Below, piece after piece: positions 9,313-17,144 of a DNA stretch of 64,000 nt. This DNA comes from an uncultured Flavobacteriales bacterium (GTDB taxonomy: Bacteria; Bacteroidota; Bacteroidia; Flavobacteriales; CAJXXR01): positions 62,001-126,000 of the forward strand of contig CAJXXR010000004.1 in NCBI GenBank assembly GCA_913063375.1. Direction: 5' to 3'. Under the pieces are notes generated by a model. That model was given only the letters and a program-made list of their open reading frames with translations, searched no databases and was not told the DNA's origin. The stretch's first letter is position 1. Each line of letters starts with the position of its first letter. The position numbers and the translations under genes are program-made.

Positions 9313-9687
9313 TTATAAATTTAGATCTTTTAGAAATTGATCTGGATTTCGAGGCGAAATTTCTTGTGTTTTTGTTTTCTCGTAGAAGATTATTAATCGG
9401 TCAGAAGACCAGGCTGGAGCAAAGTTACTGGATCGTATTTTTACTACTTTTTGAATTGATGCTATCCAGATTCTATTGAGAGAGAAGGGGCCGGTTTTAA
9501 TAATAAGGAATTCTCCTTCAATAACATATCTAGTGCCAAACCAAGCAGTGGCAACAATTACGAGGTATATAATTGCAATTAAATTAAGTAAAAAAGACCC
9601 CGATTCTTGTCCGGATAGGAAAAGAAAAATATCGGGCAACCAGAGTAATATACCCCAACTTATACTATGTTTTGATTGGTATATCAT
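9313..9687 (-). CDS. Small membrane protein with bacterial PH-like domain (bPH_4/DUF1200 type)
   Basis: The 124-residue protein has two predicted transmembrane segments (about residues 10-28 and 33-50) followed by a soluble domain. The pattern YVIEGEFLIIKTGPF, then IASIQKVVKI and SSDRLIIFYEK matches the bacterial pleckstrin-homology family once called DUF1200. Its molecular role is unknown; related proteins are small membrane-anchored beta domains. It is upstream of recR on the same strand, but a 190-base gap with a promoter-like element separates them, so it is probably its own unit. The family call rests on recalled consensus. Confidence 0.65.
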   Translation of the reverse strand: MIYQSKHSISWGILLWLPDIFLFLSGQESGSFLLNLIAIIYLVIVATAWFGTRYVIEGEFLIIKTGPFSLNRIWIASIQKVVKIRSSNFAPAWSSDRLIIFYEKTKTQEISPRNPDQFLKDLNL

Positions 9688-9797
9688 ACATATTTACAGC
9701 CTATAATTATTTAATTATTAGGTGCTTATGTAAATATAGTGAAAATACAGCCTATAGTTAAGTTGGGAGTTTGATTTTTCTAGGTTTGAAGTGGTAA

Positions 9798-10745
9798 TTA
9801 TTTTTTTTCTTGAACCTTCCCGCGCATTAGGTTGGTGAATTTGGTTGGCAAATCTCTTTTGAATTCAACCATATTTCCAGTTCGAGGATGTTGGATAACC
9901 AATAGTCCTCCATGCAAAGCAACTCTATTGATAGGATCACTAAATCCTTCATATTTTTCGTCACCAACTATTGGGTGTCCTAAATCTTTCATGTGCACTC
10001 TGATTTGATTCTTTCGTGCAGTTGAAATATTTATTTTTACCAAAGAGTGGTCCGCATTCTTTTTGATAACCTCAAAATGAGTTAAGGCTTCCATGGCATC
10101 ATTTGCGCTAGGACTAGAATACATTACCATGGCTTTATTTTCCTTTAGAAATGATTTCACCTTCCCACTAGTTTTTTTCATTTCTCCTTCAACAATGGCA
10201 AAAAATTCTTGTTTGTCAAGGTTTAAAGCCCATGATGCTTGTAGTGATGCTTCGGCTTTTGGATTTTTTGCAAAAACCATAAGGCCTGAAATCTCTCTAT
10301 CCAATCTATGAATAACATAAATCTTATTGGATTCTTTTTCCTGCTGTACATGTCTAGTAAGGAAGCTATATACCGTTTTTACCTTCTCTTTATTGGATGC
10401 AATAGAAAGGTATCCTGCTTTTTTGAATACAATAATAATATCAGGGTCTTCAAACATAATTTGGACCTTGGTATCTGCTACAGGCTTGTTCTCAAGGTGA
10501 GAATTCAAGGTGACCTTTTGACCAGGCTTCAGTGGTTCATTGAACTGTTTGACTGATTTACCGTCAACAGATATCAAACCTTTGGAAAGTTGGGATTTAA
10601 GAGCGCTTTTACTTTTCCCTTGCATTTGCGCCAATAGAAAAGGTAACAGTTCAGACGACTCTTTTACGTTCAAAGTAGTCTGTCTATTTTTACCAGCTTT
10701 TTGATTGGATTGCTTTAAACCCTTTTTGTGATTTTTTCTACGCAT
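9798..10745 (-). CDS. RluA-family RNA pseudouridine synthase
   Basis: This enzyme isomerises uridine to pseudouridine in rRNA or tRNA. From the start chosen here (315 residues), a basic N-tail is followed by an S4 RNA-binding domain (about 30-85), then the catalytic domain with the RluA motif HRLDREISGL at 146-155, where Asp149 is the catalytic residue. Late motifs ARKNQIRVHMKDLGHPIVGD and VALHGGLL are intact. An upstream in-frame ATG at 10823 would add 26 residues that look non-conserved; the basic MRRKNHKKG start is preferred. The target site (RluC-like or RluD-like) cannot be told from sequence. It is divergent from the LtaS-like gene. Confidence 0.92.
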   Translation of the reverse strand: MRRKNHKKGLKQSNQKAGKNRQTTLNVKESSELLPFLLAQMQGKSKSALKSQLSKGLISVDGKSVKQFNEPLKPGQKVTLNSHLENKPVADTKVQIMFEDPDIIIVFKKAGYLSIASNKEKVKTVYSFLTRHVQQEKESNKIYVIHRLDREISGLMVFAKNPKAEASLQASWALNLDKQEFFAIVEGEMKKTSGKVKSFLKENKAMVMYSSPSANDAMEALTHFEVIKKNADHSLVKINISTARKNQIRVHMKDLGHPIVGDEKYEGFSDPINRVALHGGLLVIQHPRTGNMVEFKRDLPTKFTNLMRGKVQEKK

Positions 10746-10899
10746 TGCGGGAAATATTAAGGTATTCTTAAATTTCTCGCAAGGTATGAAAAAAGGATAG
10801 ATTAAGACTTTATTATCTGGCATTATATATTAGGTATAAATCATCATTTTTTTTAATAAATATGGATGAATTAGCTTACTTTTATAGCCGTAAAAATCA

Positions 10900-12837
10900 A
10901 TGATGAGAGGAGTAAATCTGCTTCAGTGGAAACTATTTATAAAACGTCTTTTATTCTCACTTGGGATATTTTCCTTGTGTAGGTTGATCTTTTTACTATT
11001 TTTTTGGACAGATTTTAATAACAACGGATTCGGTGAAATCCTGAAAGCCTTTGCCTTGGGGACAAGGTTTGATGTTTTTGCTTCCTTTTACCTAAATATT
11101 CCTTTATTCTTCACTCTTTTTATTCCTTTTCAATTTCAACAGAATAAGCCTTTTCAATTTGTACAAAAATTGATTTTTGTCTTATTGCACCTTTTTGCGC
11201 TTATTTTAAATTTATCGGATATAGTTTTTTATAAATTTTCGGGTCGAAGGATCGCTTATGATTTTATCTCCTTTCTAAAAATGGGGGACGAAACAAGTAA
11301 AGTTGCCTTCGATTTTATATTTCAGAATTGGATATTGTTACTTCTATTTATTTTAATTTCATTCCTTGTTATTAAGTTATATCCAAAGGTTTCTGTTGGA
11401 TCGAAGTCTGGGAGGAGATTAAGGTATAAGAGGAAAAATCAGTATTTGGTGCAGTTAGGTATTGCGGCATTGATTTTATTGCCATTTGGCTTAGGAATTA
11501 GAGGAGGTTGGCAATATAAACCAATAAAGATTATAAATGCTGGGCAGTGGACTAATCAAGAAATGATTCCCTTGGTTTTAAATAATCCGTTTTGTTTGTT
11601 AGCGACCTGGAAAAAAACAGAACTTCAGGGAAAAGAATATTACAGTGATAAAGAGCTTCGTTCTCTAGTTCAACACGAAAAACAATTCATAAAATCGGAT
11701 AGTATTACCTCACAGCCAAATGTAGTTTTGCTGATTTTGGAAAGTTTTACCCACGAATATATTGGTCATATAAATAACACTGGAAAGGGGTATACTCCAT
11801 TTTTAGATTCTTTATTTCAAGAGTCTTTGGTGTTTACAGATGCCTTTGCAAATGGGACAAGATCTATAGAAAGTTTACCCTCTATTTTAGCTTCCGTACC
11901 CGCTTTATCTACTGAGGCATATATTACCTCATTTTATGGCGGTAACAAGTTAAAAGCATTGCCACATTTAATGAATGAAATGGGCTATTCCACTGCCTTT
12001 TTTCATGGGGGAGCAACGGGAACAATGGGGTTCGATGGATTTTGTACTGTCACCGGAATGCAGGCGTATTACGGGAAAGAAGATTATCCGAATCCAGCAC
12101 ATGATGATGGTAAGTGGGGAATCTATGATGATAAATTTTTCCCCTTTTTTTTATCCCATTTAAACAAGGAGGAGAAACCATTCTTTTATACTTTGTTTAG
12201 TTTGTCATCTCACCATCCTTACCGTATTCCTAAGGAGTTTAAAGGCCGTTTTCCTAAGGGGAAATTAAAGATTCATGAAAGTATTGGTTATACCGATGAG
12301 GCTTTGCGGAAGTTCTTTAAGGAGGCTGAAAAGCAGGATTGGTATCAAAATACAGTATTTGTTATGACTGCTGATCACTCTTTTAGATCCGTTTCAGATT
12401 ATTATAAAACTACCCTTGGTAAATATCGAATACCCTTGGCAATTTTTAAACCAGGTGACCAAAACTTCAAGGGGGATTCCGAAAGAATAGTCCAACAAGT
12501 AGATATTATGCCAACCATTTTGGATATGGTTGGTTGTGAGCAACCATTTATAGCGTTTGGGAATTCTGTATTCGAATCAGAGAAAACAGCTTTTGCCATC
12601 AATTATATGAATGAATCCTATCAATATGTAAAAAAGGATCGATTATATCAGTTCGATGGTTCGAAGATGATTGGATTATATAATCTTTCTGAAGATAGTT
12701 TATTACAGCATAATATCTTGAATAAAGAGGAATTGACGATTCAGAAAAGTACAGATACCTTGAAGGCTATAATTCAGGACTATGAGTCACGCTTAATTAA
12801 TAATAACTTATTACCCGTATCGAAAAGTGATGATTGA
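10900..12837 (+). CDS. LtaS/MdoB-like phosphoglycerol transferase (alkaline phosphatase superfamily)
   Basis: The 645-residue inner-membrane protein has five N-terminal transmembrane segments (within residues 1-210) and a large extracytoplasmic sulfatase-fold domain. Catalytic features of the LtaS family can be placed: a metal-binding Glu281 in LILESFTHEY, the nucleophile Thr320 in NGTRSIESLPS, and the metal-binding pair Asp492-His493 in TADHS. Their spacing is close to that of Gram-positive lipoteichoic acid synthase. It should transfer phosphoglycerol or phosphoethanolamine from a phospholipid to an envelope acceptor, leaving diacylglycerol when phosphatidylglycerol is the donor. Its 3' end overlaps the lipid kinase gene by 8 bases, which supports a shared lipid cycle. 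Confidence 0.87.
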   Translation: MMRGVNLLQWKLFIKRLLFSLGIFSLCRLIFLLFFWTDFNNNGFGEILKAFALGTRFDVFASFYLNIPLFFTLFIPFQFQQNKPFQFVQKLIFVLLHLFALILNLSDIVFYKFSGRRIAYDFISFLKMGDETSKVAFDFIFQNWILLLLFILISFLVIKLYPKVSVGSKSGRRLRYKRKNQYLVQLGIAALILLPFGLGIRGGWQYKPIKIINAGQWTNQEMIPLVLNNPFCLLATWKKTELQGKEYYSDKELRSLVQHEKQFIKSDSITSQPNVVLLILESFTHEYIGHINNTGKGYTPFLDSLFQESLVFTDAFANGTRSIESLPSILASVPALSTEAYITSFYGGNKLKALPHLMNEMGYSTAFFHGGATGTMGFDGFCTVTGMQAYYGKEDYPNPAHDDGKWGIYDDKFFPFFLSHLNKEEKPFFYTLFSLSSHHPYRIPKEFKGRFPKGKLKIHESIGYTDEALRKFFKEAEKQDWYQNTVFVMTADHSFRSVSDYYKTTLGKYRIPLAIFKPGDQNFKGDSERIVQQVDIMPTILDMVGCEQPFIAFGNSVFESEKTAFAINYMNESYQYVKKDRLYQFDGSKMIGLYNLSEDSLLQHNILNKEELTIQKSTDTLKAIIQDYESRLINNNLLPVSKSDD

Positions 12838-13711
12838 AAAAAGAAATATCATATTTATAGTAAATCCACATTCGGGAACGGGTAAGCAAAAGGGGATAGA
12901 ACAGCTTATTGAATCAAATCTTGATTTGAGTAAATTCCATTATTCTATTAAGTATACAGAAAGAAAATACCATGCGACGGTACTAGCTCAGGAAGCAGTA
13001 AAGACTGGTATTGATATCGTTGTGGCAGTAGGTGGTGATGGTACTGTAAATGAAGTGGCAAAAGGATTGGTCGGGTCTCCAGTAGCCTTGGGGATTATTC
13101 CTGGTGGAAGTGGTAATGGTTTAGCTAGACATTTAGGAATCTCTATTAATATAAAACAAGCTATCCAACAATTGAATGTATTAGACATTCATTTAATGGA
13201 CACCTGTGAGTTGAACGGTGAATTTTTCTTGAATGTGTCTGGAGTTGGTTTTGACGCGCATATTGCACACAAATTTGATGTTGCCGGAAAGCGAGGTTTA
13301 TTAACCTATGGAAAGTTAGTCCTAAAGGAGTGGTTTAGTTATAAACCAAAAAAATATAGGATTAGAACCGAAGGCTTGGATGTTAAAGTGAATGCTGTTT
13401 TTATAAGTTTTGCGAATGGTACTCAATATGGAAATGATTTGCGTGTAGCTCCATTGGCAGAAGACAATGATGGATTATTAGATTTATGTGTCCTAGAGCG
13501 TTTCCCAGCTATTCTAACACCTATTTTTATTTTTTACTTTTGTATCAATCAGTTTTATAAATTTCCATATGTTAAGATTTATAGAGCTAGTTCATTTGAT
13601 TTAGAATTAGAGAATAGCAAATTGCATTTGGATGGAGAACCTAGGGATTTAGGAAATGAAATTCATGTGCAAGTAATTCCGAATTCTTTAAAGGTTCTTA
13701 GAACAGCTTAA
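12830..13711 (+). CDS. Diacylglycerol/lipid kinase (YegS/DgkB family)
   Basis: The 293-residue soluble kinase phosphorylates a lipid such as diacylglycerol using ATP. The family motifs are complete: VNPHSGTGK at 11-19, the nucleotide-binding GGDGTVNE at 68-75, PGGSGNGLARHL at 91-102, and GVGFDAHIA in the second domain. ATG at 12830 is chosen over a GTG 3 bases earlier. The gene overlaps the 3' end of the LtaS-like gene by 8 bases, so translation is probably coupled. DgkB recycles diacylglycerol left by LtaS in Firmicutes; the same pairing here suggests, but does not prove, the same division of labour. Confidence 0.92.
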   Translation: MIEKRNIIFIVNPHSGTGKQKGIEQLIESNLDLSKFHYSIKYTERKYHATVLAQEAVKTGIDIVVAVGGDGTVNEVAKGLVGSPVALGIIPGGSGNGLARHLGISINIKQAIQQLNVLDIHLMDTCELNGEFFLNVSGVGFDAHIAHKFDVAGKRGLLTYGKLVLKEWFSYKPKKYRIRTEGLDVKVNAVFISFANGTQYGNDLRVAPLAEDNDGLLDLCVLERFPAILTPIFIFYFCINQFYKFPYVKIYRASSFDLELENSKLHLDGEPRDLGNEIHVQVIPNSLKVLRTA

Positions 13712-13772
13712 TTTTATACCATAAATTAACAAAGCCACTATTCATTATCGCTGATTTTTACGGATACTTTAT

Positions 13773-13780
13773 TAAATTTG
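13773..13780 (+). promoter_or_regulatory. Bacteroidota -7 promoter element upstream of MsbA-like gene
   Basis: TAAATTTG is an exact match to TAnnTTTG and ends 22 bases before the ATG of the ABC exporter gene. No good TTG is seen 17-23 bases further upstream, so the call is tentative. Confidence 0.35.
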
Positions 13781-13802
13781 TAACCTACAAAATTGTATTT
13801 GA

Positions 13803-15590
13803 ATGGCGTCATTTGGAAGAAAGAGAAATCAGTCTACAGAAAAAATAAAATTAACGAAAGAGGGAGTGCGTAAAGCAATGCGTATCTTTCAATTTATTCT
13901 ACCTCATAAGTGGACCTTTTTAGTTGGTTTGGTATTTTTATTATTATCTAGTTCTGTTTCTCTGATTTTCCCAAAGTTAATGGGTAACCTTATTCAGGAA
14001 GCGACTACCGGAACGGGTGCATTTACGAATATCAATAGTATTGCCTTAGGTCTATTGCTACTTTTTGCATTTCAGTCTGTTTTTTCATATTTCAGAGTTG
14101 TATTGTTTGTAAAGGTAACTCAGAAGACCCTTGCTTCTATTCGTAAAGCCATATTCACGCACATCATTCATCTTCCGATGAATTATTTCAATACGCACAG
14201 AGTAGGTGAACTAAATAGTAGAATCTCTGCAGATGTAGCCTTATTACAAGAAACCTTAACGACTACTTCAGCAGAGTTTATAAGACAAATTGTCATTCTG
14301 TTTGGTGGTGTTGTCATGCTGTTCTTCGTCTCACCAAAACTTTCTTTATTCATGTTGGCAGTCCTTCCTGTAATAATATTATTGGCTGTTTTTTATGGTA
14401 AAAAACTAAAAAGTTATTCTAAAAATATTCAGGAAAAAATTGCTAGTTCAAATGCTGTAGTAGAGGAGGCCTTCTCTGGGATAGCGAACGTAAAGGCGTT
14501 CACAAATGAATGGTTTGAAATGAACAGGTATACGGTAGATGTAGATAACATTGAAGCCATATCTATTAAAGGAGGGAAATTAAAAGGAGCTTTTATATCT
14601 TTTATTGTATTTGGCGTATTTGGCGCAATAGTCGGGGTAGTTTGGTATGGTGTTCGATTGATTAAAACAGGTGATTTAACCGTTGGAGGTTTGTCAGAGT
14701 TTTTATTGCTTACGATTTTTATAGCTGCAAGTATTGGTAGTATTGGAAATCTATATGCTCAAGTTCAAAATGCAATAGGTGCTTCTGAAAAACTGATGGA
14801 TATATTGGATGAGAAACCTGAAGTTATTAAAATTGATGGGAGGTATGATAATCTAGAAGGAAAAATAGTATTCTCTAGTGTGAATTTTGCCTATGAAACT
14901 CGACCGGATTTTCCCGTTTTGAAGGATATTAATTTTTCCATTGAAAAGGGAGAGCAAATTGCTTTAGTAGGTGGTTCAGGAGCTGGTAAATCAACGCTTA
15001 TATCACTTATGATGCAATTGTATGATAACGCAGAGGGGTTGATTGAATTTGATGGTAAGGATGTAAAAGAGATTGATTTATTTTCTCTTAGAAATCAAAT
15101 AGCCATAGTGCCTCAGGAAGTAATGTTGTTTGCGGCAAGTATTTATGAAAATATTGCTTACGGTAAACCAAATGCAACTAAAGAAGAAGTGGAGTCGGCT
15201 GCAAAAAAGGCCTACGCTATGGAGTTTATTCAAAGTTTTCCTGAAGGTTTTGAAACATTAGTTGGAGATCGTGGAATTCAGTTATCAGGTGGTCAAAGGC
15301 AAAGGATAGCCATCGCAAGAGCAATTTTGAAAGATCCAAAGATTTTGATTTTAGACGAGGCTACTTCAGCTTTAGATTCAGAGTCGGAGATGTATGTTCA
15401 AAGAGCTCTGGAAGGATTGATGAATAATAGAACCTCTATTATCATTGCACATAGATTATCTACCATCAAAAAAGTGGATAGGATATTTGTCTTGGAGGAT
15501 GGGAGAATTGTGGAAACAGGTTCCCATGCTGAATTGTTAGAACAAGAAAAAGGAGTTTATCGTAATTTGAATAAATTACAGTATTCATAA
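13803..15590 (+). CDS. MsbA-like ABC exporter, fused permease and ATPase
   Basis: This 595-residue half-transporter has six transmembrane helices (about residues 35-330) fused to one nucleotide-binding domain. Walker A is GGSGAGKST near residue 391, the signature is LSGGQRQR near 494, Walker B is ILILDEATSALD near 515, and the switch histidine is in IIAHRLST. It works as a homodimer in the inner membrane and exports a lipid or hydrophobic compound. MsbA-type lipid flipping is plausible beside the envelope-lipid genes upstream, but drug-exporter family members look the same. A DUF4834 gene follows 20 bases later and is probably co-transcribed. Confidence 0.93.
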   Translation: MASFGRKRNQSTEKIKLTKEGVRKAMRIFQFILPHKWTFLVGLVFLLLSSSVSLIFPKLMGNLIQEATTGTGAFTNINSIALGLLLLFAFQSVFSYFRVVLFVKVTQKTLASIRKAIFTHIIHLPMNYFNTHRVGELNSRISADVALLQETLTTTSAEFIRQIVILFGGVVMLFFVSPKLSLFMLAVLPVIILLAVFYGKKLKSYSKNIQEKIASSNAVVEEAFSGIANVKAFTNEWFEMNRYTVDVDNIEAISIKGGKLKGAFISFIVFGVFGAIVGVVWYGVRLIKTGDLTVGGLSEFLLLTIFIAASIGSIGNLYAQVQNAIGASEKLMDILDEKPEVIKIDGRYDNLEGKIVFSSVNFAYETRPDFPVLKDINFSIEKGEQIALVGGSGAGKSTLISLMMQLYDNAEGLIEFDGKDVKEIDLFSLRNQIAIVPQEVMLFAASIYENIAYGKPNATKEEVESAAKKAYAMEFIQSFPEGFETLVGDRGIQLSGGQRQRIAIARAILKDPKILILDEATSALDSESEMYVQRALEGLMNNRTSIIIAHRLSTIKKVDRIFVLEDGRIVETGSHAELLEQEKGVYRNLNKLQYS

Positions 15591-15610
15591 AGGAATTAAA
15601 GAAAAAGAAG

Positions 15611-15907
15611 ATGATTAAGGCATTATTAATTATTGCATTTATTTATTATGCTTGGAAGTATATCTGGCGTTTAATAGGCCCAAAGGTGGCGAAGTCTGCA
15701 ATGTCTAAGATTCAAAAGAAAATGGAGGAGCAGATGAGACAAGCTGCCGGTGGCCAAGCTGGAGGTTTTCAGCAACAGAGGCATTCGCAACAAAATGATA
15801 GAAGAGGAGATGGAGAAGTGGTATTGGAAAAAAAGAACTCCAACGAAAAACAACGAATGTCAACAAAGGATGTAGGAGAGTATGTTGATTACGAAGAAGT
15901 GGACTAA
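15611..15907 (+). CDS. DUF4834 family small membrane protein
   Basis: The 98-residue protein has one N-terminal membrane segment (residues 3-22), then a basic and Gln-rich linker, and ends in the acidic motif GEYVDYEEVD. This layout matches DUF4834, a Bacteroidota family of unknown function. It follows the ABC exporter by 20 bases and is closed by a strong bidirectional terminator, so the two genes form a short operon. Any link to the transporter is inferred from position only. Confidence 0.75.
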   Translation: MIKALLIIAFIYYAWKYIWRLIGPKVAKSAMSKIQKKMEEQMRQAAGGQAGGFQQQRHSQQNDRRGDGEVVLEKKNSNEKQRMSTKDVGEYVDYEEVD

Positions 15908-15921
15908 AAAATTGGGACTAA

Positions 15922-15955
15922 AAAAAGGGTATTGAATTTTCAATACCCTTTTTTA
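15922..15955. terminator. Bidirectional intrinsic terminator between DUF4834 gene and pyrD
   Basis: A hairpin with arms AAAAGGGTATTGAA and TTCAATACCCTTTT and a 2-base centre is flanked by A and T tracts on either side. It can end transcription from both converging genes. Confidence 0.9.
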
Positions 15956-15966
15956 TTATTTGTAGC

Positions 15967-16998
15967 CTATTGTCTTTTTAATAAGGCTTTATTGATCTTT
16001 TTAATCATGCTAGGGCCTTCGTAAATGAATCCACTGTATACTTGCACTAAACAAGCTCCAGCGTCCAATTTTTCTAATGCATCTTCTGCTGTGTAGATTC
16101 CGCCAACACCAATTATTGGGAAATCAGCACCAAGTGATTTAGAAAGGTATCTTATTACTTCAGTACTTCTTACCCTAACCGGTTTTCCACTTAATCCACC
16201 TGCACCAATTTCTTCAATTCTTGCTGTACTTGTTTTAAGATCAGATCTTGATATAGTTGTATTTGTAGCAATGATACCATCAAGGTTGATTTCTTTGGCT
16301 AAAGCCACGATATCATCCAATTGACCATCTGTTAAGTCCGGTGCAATTTTTAGTAAGATAGATTTTCTTGAAGAGAAGGTGTCTCTTTTGACTTGTAATG
16401 CCTTCAATAATTTCATCAAAGGTTCTTTATCTTGCAATTCTCTTAAACCTGGGGTATTTGGAGAACTTACATTGACTACGAAATAATCAACATAAGGATA
16501 AAGCTGTTCAAGTGCATATAGGTAATCGTTTAAAGCTTCTTCATTTGGAGTAAGCTTATTCTTACCTATATTTCCACCAACAATAATGTTCCCTTTATTT
16601 TTAAGGTGTTTGATAGCTACATCTACCCCTTTATTATTGAAGCCCATTCTGTTGATCAATGCTTGATCTTCCGGAAGCCTAAACATACGAGGTTTAGGGT
16701 TTCCTTCTTGGCCTTTAGGAGTTAGTGTACCTATTTCAATAAATCCAAATCCAAGTGAATCCAATTCATTGATCATTAGCGCATCTTTATCGAAACCGGC
16801 AGCCAATCCTACAGGATTTGGGAAAGTGATTCCAAATACATTTTTTTCTAGGCGCTTGTCAGAAACCTTATACATGCTTTTTAAAAGTCCCTTTACACCA
16901 GGTATTTTATGAGCATTCTTAAGTGTATTGCAAACGAGATGATGAATTTTTTCGGGATCTTGTTTGAAGAGTATAGGTCTGATTATCGCTTTGTACAT
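15967..16998 (-). CDS. pyrD: Dihydroorotate dehydrogenase, quinone-dependent (class 2)
   Basis: PyrD oxidises dihydroorotate to orotate in pyrimidine synthesis and passes electrons to membrane quinone through FMN. The length (343 residues) and the N-terminal membrane-binding helices fit class 2. Motifs seen are the FMN/substrate loop [14 protein letters not shown] (66-79), NRMGFNNKG (116-124), the serine-bearing [10 protein letters not shown] (176-185), and [10 protein letters not shown] near the C-terminus. It stands alone on its strand between two terminators. Confidence 0.97.
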   Translation of the reverse strand: MYKAIIRPILFKQDPEKIHHLVCNTLKNAHKIPGVKGLLKSMYKVSDKRLEKNVFGITFPNPVGLAAGFDKDALMINELDSLGFGFIEIGTLTPKGQEGNPKPRMFRLPEDQALINRMGFNNKGVDVAIKHLKNKGNIIVGGNIGKNKLTPNEEALNDYLYALEQLYPYVDYFVVNVSSPNTPGLRELQDKEPLMKLLKALQVKRDTFSSRKSILLKIAPDLTDGQLDDIVALAKEINLDGIIATNTTISRSDLKTSTARIEEIGAGGLSGKPVRVRSTEVIRYLSKSLGADFPIIGVGGIYTAEDALEKLDAGACLVQVYSGFIYEGPSMIKKINKALLKRQ

Positions 16999-17081
16999 GG
17001 AAGAAATTTTGTGCGAAAATACAATAAAATCCTCATTTAGTAATTCTCATTGATAGGGGAATTCTATTTATTGTTTGCAAC

Positions 17082-17121
17082 AAAAAAAATGGCTTATTCC
17101 TAATTTTGGAATAAGCCATCT
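17082..17121 (-). terminator. Intrinsic terminator after the PNGase F-like gene
   Basis: Arms ATGGCTTATTCC (17089-17100) and GGAATAAGCCAT (17108-17119) form a perfect 12-bp stem. On the minus strand it is followed by a run of eight T, directly after the stop of the gene at 17145. Confidence 0.9.
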
Positions 17122-17144
17122 ATATTTTAAAACTGATCTAGGTA

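Noticed and set aside
10746..10823. 26-residue N-terminal extension of the RluA-family protein
   Set aside because: The extension has no similarity to the basic start typical of the family; ATG at 10745 gives a better N-terminus. The longer form cannot be fully excluded.
10900..15907. Envelope gene group considered as a complete lipoteichoic-acid or capsule cluster
   Set aside because: Only a transferase, a lipid kinase and a general ABC exporter are present; no glycosyltransferases, ligase or polymerase are linked, so a full pathway cannot be claimed.
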